Positions 7,409-12,464 of a stretch of DNA of 12,464 nt are shown piece after piece. The stretch covers positions 1 to 12,464 of the forward strand of contig CALGIB010000576.1 of NCBI GenBank assembly GCA_937915955.1. Direction: 5' to 3'. The position numbers and the translations under genes were made by a program. The DNA comes from an uncultured Pseudomonadota bacterium (GTDB lineage Bacteria; Myxococcota_A; UBA796; CAJQPC01). Below the pieces are notes generated by a model. It ran no database searches and had not been told where the DNA came from. It worked only from the letters and a program-made list of their open reading frames with translations. Positions within the stretch are counted from its first letter, which is position 1, and each line of letters starts with the position of its first letter.

Positions 7409-8293
7409 GTGGTGATCCTCTCCTTCGCGGCCTGCGCGCATTCCCCCGCAGACGATGCTGCGGAAGACTCGAGCCCGCCTGACAGCGAGGGCCGGACGAC
7501 GCTGGACGGCGTCGAGCCCGTCTGGGGGGCCAGCGAGGTGGAGGCGGGCATCACCGCGGCGCTGGGCTCCGGGCTGGGTGAGCCGGTCAGCCTGAGGAAC
7601 TGGTTCGTCGGCCTGCTCGACCACTACGTCGACCAGCCGGGCCCCGACCAGGCGGTCTGCGCCTCGGTCCTCGTCCAGGCCCACGACGAGGAGACGGTCG
7701 TGAGCAACTGGTACGGCAGCTGCGAGGCCAACGACGGCACGCTGGTCGACGGCGGCTGGATCCTGACGGAGTCCTGGGGCACCCGGGCGGGCGGCGAGAC
7801 CTGGCAGATGGCCCTGCTCACCACGATCGAGGCCAGGGACGCGGTGGGCAACGAGAGCAGCTGCGGGGGCACGGCTCAGGCCGTGGTCACCCGGGACGGC
7901 GAGGACGTGGAGTTCGAGCTCAGCCTGGGCGGCGACTACGACCTGGCGATGGATCGGGGCTTCCTGGCCCACCCTGTGGGCGCGGGCTTCTTCCTCTCGG
8001 GGGCTCGCGCGGGAGGGCAGATCGAGGCCACGCTGGACGGCGGTCTGCGCCACGACCAGCTCAGCCTCTACTTCGAGGAGGTGGTGACGGCGCCCGATGT
8101 GTGCGACGGCTTCAGCGGCCGCGTGCGGGTTCGGGACCCCAGCTCCGCCTGGCTGGACTGGGATCTGGACTGCTCGACCTGCGGCCCCCTGTCGTTCCAG
8201 GAACAGGACCTCGGCGAGGTCTGCGCGGGTGAGGCGCTCGCGGAGGCCCTGAGGGCCTCGGTCTCGATCGTCGCGGCGGTGGAGCCGTGGTGA
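7409..8293 (+). CDS. Cysteine-rich putative lipoprotein of unknown family, cassette 3
   Basis: First gene of the plus-strand operon, 294 aa. Two adjacent GTG codons (7409 and 7412) could start it. 7409 fits the 6-nt distance from the -10 element; 7412 would give a protein beginning ILSFAAC, closer to the relatives. The N-terminus ends in a lipobox-like SFAAC with cysteine 9, then an Asp/Ser/Pro-rich linker. It is the most diverged of the three but keeps the cysteine order: 84, 105, 232, 255, 258 and 272, with C255-S-T-C258-G as the CxxCG motif, plus one extra cysteine at 152. VRDPSSAWLDWDL before the CxxCG nearly repeats the cassette 1 sequence. No family recognised. The stop overlaps the next gene (GTGA), so it is translationally coupled to the cytochrome-like protein. 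Confidence 0.75.
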   Translation: MVILSFAACAHSPADDAAEDSSPPDSEGRTTLDGVEPVWGASEVEAGITAALGSGLGEPVSLRNWFVGLLDHYVDQPGPDQAVCASVLVQAHDEETVVSNWYGSCEANDGTLVDGGWILTESWGTRAGGETWQMALLTTIEARDAVGNESSCGGTAQAVVTRDGEDVEFELSLGGDYDLAMDRGFLAHPVGAGFFLSGARAGGQIEATLDGGLRHDQLSLYFEEVVTAPDVCDGFSGRVRVRDPSSAWLDWDLDCSTCGPLSFQEQDLGEVCAGEALAEALRASVSIVAAVEPW

Positions 8294-9879
8294 TCCTCTG
8301 GCTGGCCTGCGCCTCGGCGGTGCCCACGGACAGCGAGGCGGAGCCCTCGGCCCTGGTGCCGCTTGAGGGCGCGGCCCTGGCCCGGCGGATCAGCCTGGAT
8401 GTACGCGGCGTGCCGCCCAGCCTCGAGGAGCTCGATCAGGTGGAGCAGGACCCCCAGGCCCTGCGCTCGATGACCGAGGGATGGCTGCTGCAGCCCGAGC
8501 ACGAGGAGCGGCTCGTGCAGGTCCTGGGCGACCAGTGGCTCACGCGGGTCGACGAGTTCCTGATCACCCCGGACCAGGCGGACGCCGCAGACATCGAGTA
8601 CGACTGGCTGCGCGCGGTGGGCGAGGAGCCCCTGCGCCTGATGGCTCGGGTCGGGGTCTCGGACCGCCCCTGGACCGAGACGGTCACGGCCGACTGGACG
8701 ATGGCCGAGGACATCCTGTTGGAGCGCTGGCCTCTGGAGGAGCTCGAGTCGGGAGAGGGCTGGCGGCTCGCGAAATACACCGACGGGCGGCCTGCGGGCG
8801 GCGTGCTGATGAGCAGCGGGCTGTGGTGGCGCTACAGCACGACCCTGAACAACTACAACCGCGGCCGGGCGCTCGCGGTGGCGCGGCACCTAGTCTGCCA
8901 CGACTTCCTGGACCGCCCCGTGGACTTCGAGGGCCTGGACGAGTTCACGACCGAGGCGCTGCTGGCGGCCACCCGCGAGGTGCCGGGCTGCGTGACCTGT
9001 CACGCCTCGGTCGATCCGATCGCCTCGGCGCTGTTCGGGTTCTGGGCCTTCAACAACAAGGACCCCTACGAGGTGACCCGCTACCACCCCGAGAAGGAGC
9101 CGCTCGGCGAGCACTACCTGGGACAGCCTCCCGAGTTCTTCGGCACGCCGGTGGAGTCCGCGGAGATGTTGGGGCCGACCGTCGCCGCGGATCCCCGCTT
9201 CACGCGCTGCGCGGTCCAGCGGTTCAGCTCGTCGTTCTGGCGACGCCCCGTCGACGCACGCGACATGGAGCGCCTGGACGAGCTCGAGGCCAGCTTCGAG
9301 GCCGGCGATCTGCGGCTCTCCGCCTTGCTGGTCGCCATCATCGAGACCCCCGAGTACCGGGTCGGCGCGGTCCTCGACGCGGACGACGCGGAGACCCCTA
9401 CGCGCCGAACGATGCGGGTGGACCAGCTGGCAGCCAGCGTCGAGCAGCTGACGGGCTACCGCTGGACCCAGGGCGGTTGGGACCAGCTGGACAACGACCA
9501 GGTAGGCGTGCGCCTGCTCGCAGGGGGCATCGACGGGGTGGTCGTGACCGATCCGGCTGACGACCCGACGCTGACCCACGCCCTGGTGCTTCGTCGCCTG
9601 TCCCAGGCGGCGGCGGCGCACGTGGTCGCCGAGGATCTCGACGCCAGCTCGAGGCGGCTGCTGCCCGACGGGATCGAGCTGCTGCAGCCCTCCTTGGAGG
9701 AGGTCGAAGAGGGCCTGGTGCATCTGCACCGCCGCATCCACGGTCTGCCTCCCGAGCCGGACCTGCTCGCCGCGGACGTGGAGCTGTTCGAGCGGGTCGA
9801 GGAGGAGGCCGGGGCCGAGCAGGCCTGGGCCTCGCTGATCTCGGTGATGCTGCGCGATCCGCGCTTCTGGACCTACTGA
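8290..9879 (+). CDS. DUF1549/planctomycete-cytochrome-like lipoprotein with one CxxCH, cassette 3
   Basis: A 529-aa paralogue. Two adjacent GTG codons (8287, 8290) are possible starts. 8290 reproduces the GTGA overlap and the GTG-ATC-CTC opening of the cassette 2 copy, so I prefer it. The N-terminus MILWLAC ends in a lipobox-like cysteine at residue 7. RRISLDVRGVPP (DUF1549-like) follows, then QWLTRVDEF, VGEEPLRLMA, GLWWRYST, and CVTCH (234-238) with DPIASALFGFW. Next come YHPEKEPLG, the WRRPV block, TPEYRVGA, a WTQGGWDQLDNDQVG segment and the C-terminus MLRDPRFWTY. It is clearly the outgroup of the three. The stop shares its A with the DUF1501 start (TGATG). Haem binding is inferred from CxxCH only; the role is unknown. 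Confidence 0.75.
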   Translation: MILWLACASAVPTDSEAEPSALVPLEGAALARRISLDVRGVPPSLEELDQVEQDPQALRSMTEGWLLQPEHEERLVQVLGDQWLTRVDEFLITPDQADAADIEYDWLRAVGEEPLRLMARVGVSDRPWTETVTADWTMAEDILLERWPLEELESGEGWRLAKYTDGRPAGGVLMSSGLWWRYSTTLNNYNRGRALAVARHLVCHDFLDRPVDFEGLDEFTTEALLAATREVPGCVTCHASVDPIASALFGFWAFNNKDPYEVTRYHPEKEPLGEHYLGQPPEFFGTPVESAEMLGPTVAADPRFTRCAVQRFSSSFWRRPVDARDMERLDELEASFEAGDLRLSALLVAIIETPEYRVGAVLDADDAETPTRRTMRVDQLAASVEQLTGYRWTQGGWDQLDNDQVGVRLLAGGIDGVVVTDPADDPTLTHALVLRRLSQAAAAHVVAEDLDASSRRLLPDGIELLQPSLEEVEEGLVHLHRRIHGLPPEPDLLAADVELFERVEEEAGAEQAWASLISVMLRDPRFWTY

Positions 9880-11132
9880 TGCTGCGCCCCAGCCGCCGCC
9901 AGCTCATGCTGCTCGCCGCCGCAGGCGTGGCGGTGCCGATGCCGCTGCTCGCGGCGGAGGAGGAGGGCCGGAACTTCCTGTTCGTCTTCTGTCCGGGCGG
10001 CTGGGACCAGGCCCAGGTCTTCGCTCCGGTCTTCAACGATCAGGTCGATCGGAGCATCCCCGCCGAGGCCGCCGAGGCCGGCGGCATCCCCTTCGCGGAC
10101 GCCTCGTCGCGCCCGGCGGTGCGCGCCTTCTTCGAGACCTGGGGCTCACAGACCTGCCTGGTCAATGGCATGAGCGTGCCCTCGATCGCCCACGAGATCT
10201 GCCGTCGCATCGTGATGACCGGTCGGAGTCAGGCGGGCCGCGACGACTGGTGTTCGCTGGTCGCCGGGCACGCGGGGCCCGGCTTCCCGATGCCCAACGT
10301 TCACCTGTCGGGCCCGCTGTTTCCGGTCCAGTTTCCCTCGGCGACGGTGCGGGTCGGGGCCCAGGGGCAGCTGGTCGGCCTGCTGGATGGCAGCGCGCTG
10401 GCGAAGGACGCCGACGTGCCGGGCAGCCTGCCGTCTCTCGGCGTCGAGGCGCTCGAGGACGCCTACCTGGCGGCCCGGACGGCCGAGGCCCCCTTGGTCG
10501 GCGGCCGGGTGGGGCGCCTGTACGAGGCCCAGGGGGTCTCGCTGGAGCGCCTGGGCATGCTCGATGCCCTGTCCGGCGAGCTCAGCTTGAGCGACGCGCA
10601 CGATCTGCCGAGTCGCGGCGCGGCCATCCTGGACTGCTTCGAGCAGGGGCTGTCGCGCTGCGGCATGGTCGAGTGCCTTGGAAAGGACGACGGCGGCTGG
10701 GACACCCACGCCTCAAACATCTTCCAGGACGCCAGCTTCTCGGTGCTGTTCGAGGGCCTGCAGGCCATCCTGGACGATCTGGCTACCCGACCCGGGCGCA
10801 GCTCGACGACCCTGCTCGAGGAGACGACCGTGGTCGTGCTCTCGGAGATGGGCCGCATGCCGCAGCTGAACACCGCCCAGGGCAAGGAGCACTGGACCTG
10901 GACGAGCGCCATGCTGATCGGCAGCGGCGTGCGGGGCGGTCAGGCCGTCGGCGCCTGGACGGACAGCCTCCGAGGCGAGCCCATCGATCTGGCCAGCGGC
11001 GAGGCCAGCGCCTCGGGGGTCACGCTGACCACCGCGCACCTGGGCGCGGCCATCCTGCGGCTCGCGGACCTTGACCCGGGCGACTGGCTGGACAGCGACG
11101 AGACGCTCGAGGCGGCGCTGCTCTCGCCGTGA
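9879..11132 (+). CDS. Tat-exported DUF1501 protein, cassette 3
   Basis: A complete 417-aa DUF1501 protein and the last gene of the plus-strand operon. The N-terminus MLRPSRRQLMLLAAAG is a twin-arginine signal with hydrophobic region to about residue 26. Landmarks: GGWD (40-43), C93 in TCLVNG, AHEIC with H105 and C108, WDTH with D275, SEMGR with E323, and the HW histidine H338, followed by GVRGGQAVGAW. It lacks the CxRD segment of cassettes 1 and 2 but keeps LSRC before the WDTH motif. The DUF1501 family has an alkaline phosphatase/sulfatase-like core, so a metal-dependent hydrolase is possible, but neither activity nor metal ligands can be confirmed here. The start shares one base with the preceding stop. 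No convincing intrinsic terminator follows the gene. Confidence 0.87.
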   Translation: MLRPSRRQLMLLAAAGVAVPMPLLAAEEEGRNFLFVFCPGGWDQAQVFAPVFNDQVDRSIPAEAAEAGGIPFADASSRPAVRAFFETWGSQTCLVNGMSVPSIAHEICRRIVMTGRSQAGRDDWCSLVAGHAGPGFPMPNVHLSGPLFPVQFPSATVRVGAQGQLVGLLDGSALAKDADVPGSLPSLGVEALEDAYLAARTAEAPLVGGRVGRLYEAQGVSLERLGMLDALSGELSLSDAHDLPSRGAAILDCFEQGLSRCGMVECLGKDDGGWDTHASNIFQDASFSVLFEGLQAILDDLATRPGRSSTTLLEETTVVVLSEMGRMPQLNTAQGKEHWTWTSAMLIGSGVRGGQAVGAWTDSLRGEPIDLASGEASASGVTLTTAHLGAAILRLADLDPGDWLDSDETLEAALLSP

Positions 11133-11142
11133 CGGGTCCGGG

Positions 11143-11166
11143 GAGGACGCGCTGGGGGAGCCGCGC
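11143..11166 (+). repeat. 24-nt direct repeat, copy 1
   Basis: This segment, starting GAGGACGCGCTGGGGGAG, is identical to 11309-11332. Similarity continues imperfectly for about 20 nt to the right, both copies running into a GGGGCCGC stretch. It lies just after the stop of the cassette 3 DUF1501 gene. Confidence 0.7.
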
Positions 11167-11308
11167 GGCGGGGCCGCCCAGGAGACTGGATGGCCCTCGG
11201 AGTCTGGGGCCGGGTGTGTGTCCGAGGCGAGCGCCGACGCTTGAGGCGCCAGAGGAGAGAGCGCAGCGAATCGACGAAGCGCCGAACGCGTTGGCAGCGA
11301 AGCGAGCC

Positions 11309-11332
11309 GAGGACGCGCTGGGGGAGCCGCGC
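11309..11332 (+). repeat. 24-nt direct repeat, copy 2
   Basis: Identical to 11143-11166 and offset from it by 166 nt. It leads directly into the GC hairpin at 11339-11356 beside the tRNA. It may belong to a dispersed intergenic repeat family, which one window cannot show. Confidence 0.7.
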
Positions 11333-11338
11333 AGCGGC

Positions 11339-11356
11339 GGGGGCCGCAGGGCCCCC
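11339..11356. other. GC hairpin: 7-bp perfect stem, 4-nt loop
   Basis: GGGGGCC (11339-11345) pairs with GGCCCCC (11350-11356) around GCAG. On the plus strand the next bases are CTACAAAAAA, with no T tract, so it is not a standard intrinsic terminator for the cassette 3 operon. It could still pause polymerase or protect a 3' end. Confidence 0.4.
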
Positions 11357-11360
11357 CTAC

Positions 11361-11366
11361 AAAAAA
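11361..11366 (-). terminator. T6 run just after tRNA-Leu, possible terminator element
   Basis: Read on the minus strand, six T residues begin 2 nt after the discriminator base of the tRNA. No separate hairpin precedes them, so the T-arm and acceptor stem would have to serve as the terminator stem. This is weak but plausible for a single tRNA gene. Confidence 0.3.
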
Positions 11367-11368
11367 GA

Positions 11369-11450
11369 TGGGGACGGAGGGACTCGAACCCTCATGACCT
11401 AAGCCACTCGATTTTGAATCGAGCGCGTCTACCGATTCCGCCACGTCCCC
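11369..11450 (-). tRNA. tRNA-Leu, anticodon CAA
   Basis: The minus strand folds as a complete class II tRNA. The 7-bp acceptor stem is GGGGACG with CGTCCCC. The D arm contains AATCGGTAGA. The anticodon arm is CTCGA-TTCAAAA-TCGAG with anticodon CAA at 11414-11416, which reads UUG. A 13-nt variable region can form a short stem (TGGC with GTCA), as expected for leucine tRNA. The T arm is GAGGG-TTCGAGT-CCCTC, and the discriminator base is A, as leucine tRNAs use. CCA is not encoded: the next bases are TCTTTTTT, so CCA must be added by nucleotidyltransferase. The tRNA diverges from the protein kinase gene across a 65-bp gap. Confidence 0.96.
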
Positions 11451-11515
11451 GGGATGTCCTCAAGTGACACACCCGGGCCTCGTCGGCAAGCACCGCGCTG
11501 CATAGTTGTCGGCCT

Positions 11516-12464
11516 ATGGCCCTGCTCGGTCCCTTCCAGCTCCAGCGACCGCTAGGCCGAGGCGGCATGGGCGAGGTCTGGCTCGCGCACCACGAGCTCC
11601 AGCGCGCGGCCGTCGCCGTCAAGGTGCTGAGCCCGTCGATCGCGCTCGAGGCCCGCGCCCTAAGGGCCTTCCGCCGCGAGGTCCGCGCCGCCGCCGCCCT
11701 GGATCACCCCGGCATCGTCTCGGTCTTCGACTATGGCGAGGTCGACGCCCCGGCCGAGCTCGCCAGCGACGGGCGGCTGGTCGCGGGCAGCCCCTACCTC
11801 GTCATGGAGCTCGCCAGCCACGGCAGCCTGGTGTCCCACTGCGGCCAGCTCGACTGGAGCGTCTGCCGCGGCCTGCTCCTCGCGCTGCTCGACGCGCTCG
11901 CCCACGCCCACGCGCGCGGGGTGATCCACCGGGACCTCAAGCCCGGCAACGTGCTGCTCAGCCAGGACAGCTCGGGCTCCGTCGCCCTGAAGCTCTCCGA
12001 CTTCGGCCTGGCGCACGCCCTGGGCAGCGGATCCGGCGAGCGCCTCGTCGCGGGCACCCCCAGCTGCATGGCGCCCGAGCAGTTCCGCGCCAGCTGGCGG
12101 GACTTCGGCCCCTGGACCGACCTCTACGCCCTCGGCGTGCTGGCCTGGGAGCTGGTCTCGGGGCGCTTGCCCTGGCAGGCCCAGGATCTCGAGGGCTGGA
12201 GGCAACAGCACCTGGTCGCCGAGCTCCCGCGGTTCGAGCCCGCCTGCCCCGTGCCCGAGGGCTTCGAGGGTTGGCTCCGGCGCCTTCTCCACAAGCGCAC
12301 CTGGGATCGCTTCCAGCGCGCGGCGGACGCCGCCTGGGCGCTGACCCGGCTCGAGGGCCTGGACGAGCAGGCCAGCGCCACCCCTCGCCGCTCGGCGCTC
12401 GCCCCGGCCACCTTCATGGTGGCGGCCAGCCGCGGCGGGCTGTCCGCCCTGACCTGGATGGAGC
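11516..12464 (+). CDS. Ser/Thr protein kinase, PknB/Hanks type (3' end cut by window)
   Basis: The first 316 residues of a eukaryotic-type protein kinase, open to the right edge. Near the N-terminus is the glycine-rich loop GRGGMGEVW (14-22). The catalytic Lys is in AVKVL (K36), and E55 in FRREV is the likely helix C glutamate. The catalytic loop is HRDLKPGN (138-145, D140), with DFGLA (162-166) and GTPSCMAPEQ (180-189). All residues needed for phosphotransfer are present, so an active kinase is expected. The activation segment has Cys where GTPxYMAPEQ is usual. The lobe ends near residue 285, and an Ala/Pro-rich segment then leads to an unseen C-terminal region that may carry sensor or repeat domains. 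The ATG has no Shine-Dalgarno sequence; a CATAGT at 11501-11506 is a weak -10 candidate. No visible link to the DUF1501 cassettes. Confidence 0.93.
   Translation, partial: MALLGPFQLQRPLGRGGMGEVWLAHHELQRAAVAVKVLSPSIALEARALRAFRREVRAAAALDHPGIVSVFDYGEVDAPAELASDGRLVAGSPYLVMELASHGSLVSHCGQLDWSVCRGLLLALLDALAHAHARGVIHRDLKPGNVLLSQDSSGSVALKLSDFGLAHALGSGSGERLVAGTPSCMAPEQFRASWRDFGPWTDLYALGVLAWELVSGRLPWQAQDLEGWRQQHLVAELPRFEPACPVPEGFEGWLRRLLHKRTWDRFQRAADAAWALTRLEGLDEQASATPRRSALAPATFMVAASRGGLSALTWME

Larger units (their letters stand above)
11133..11368. other. Non-coding region between the cassette 3 operon and tRNA-Leu
   Basis: I see no credible gene in these 236 bases. Reading frames through it run into the tRNA and encode low-complexity Arg/Ala/Gly-rich sequence. 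It contains two copies of a 24-nt direct repeat, several short AGCGAAGCGA-like units between them, a small inverted repeat (GCGCC at 11231-11235 with GGCGC at 11245-11249), and a GC hairpin near its right end. Confidence 0.6.

Noticed and set aside
7298..8053. Minus-strand frame of 251 codons across the divergent promoter region and the cassette 3 small lipoprotein
   Set aside because: It is a shadow of the plus-strand gene, whose cysteine pattern and junctions match its paralogues.
11183..11215. AGACT...AGTCT inverted repeat as a terminator
   Set aside because: Only five base pairs around a long loop, an internal mismatch beyond them, and no T run.
11339..11366. GC hairpin as the intrinsic terminator of the cassette 3 operon
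   Set aside because: No T tract follows the hairpin on the plus strand; an A6 run follows instead. It is kept only as a hairpin.
10713..11622. Small reading frames across the tRNA (11129-11467 plus; 10713-11444 and 11392-11622 minus)
   Set aside because: Their ends (RRDSNPHDLSHSILNRARLP, MAESVDALDSKSSGLGHEG, GRGGIGRRARFKIEWLRS) are the familiar false translations of tRNA genes.
1..12464. CRISPR array, transposase, integrase or phage genes
   Set aside because: No regularly spaced repeats and no recognisable mobile-element protein in any frame.

Overview
This is a very GC-rich stretch, with third codon positions almost always G or C. It has tightly overlapping genes, many GTG starts and a eukaryotic-type Ser/Thr protein kinase. 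Together with DUF1501 proteins this fits a myxobacterium-like (Myxococcota / former Deltaproteobacteria) genome or a similar high-GC predatory or complex-polymer-using lineage. That placement is an inference from composition and gene types.

Positions 1-11132 hold one theme repeated three times: a three-gene cassette always in the order (i) cysteine-rich putative lipoprotein of about 285-295 aa with no family I recognise, (ii) putative lipoprotein of about 530-540 aa with a DUF1549/planctomycete-cytochrome-like layout and one CxxCH haem-c motif, (iii) Tat-exported DUF1501 protein of about 420 aa (alkaline phosphatase/sulfatase-like fold family). Cassettes 2 and 1 lie head-to-tail on the minus strand as one six-gene operon running from 7313 to beyond the left edge; the last gene is cut by the window. 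Cassette 3 lies on the plus strand (7409-11132), divergent from cassette 2. Every gene boundary inside the operons overlaps: 4 nt (GTGA or ATGA) before the cytochrome-like gene, 1 nt (TGATG) before the DUF1501 gene, and 4 nt (GTGA) between cassettes 2 and 1.

The 95 bp between the divergent operons (7314-7408) carries two back-to-back promoter-like elements. Each has a TAnnnT -10 hexamer exactly 6 nt before a GTG start and no Shine-Dalgarno sequence, so both operons probably make leaderless mRNAs. A 12-bp perfect palindrome lies between the two -10 hexamers and is a possible operator.

Positions 11133-11368 are non-coding, with a 24-nt direct repeat and a GC hairpin. A tRNA-Leu(CAA) follows on the minus strand (11369-11450), then the start of a Ser/Thr protein kinase on the plus strand (11516 to the right edge), probably unrelated to the cassettes.

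Working model (inference): each cassette builds a cell-envelope unit in which a Tat-exported DUF1501 hydrolase-like protein acts with two lipid-anchored partners, one haem-bearing and one disulfide-rich. This resembles the DUF1549/DUF1553-DUF1501 gene pairs of Planctomycetes but adds a third component. The substrate cannot be read from the sequence.
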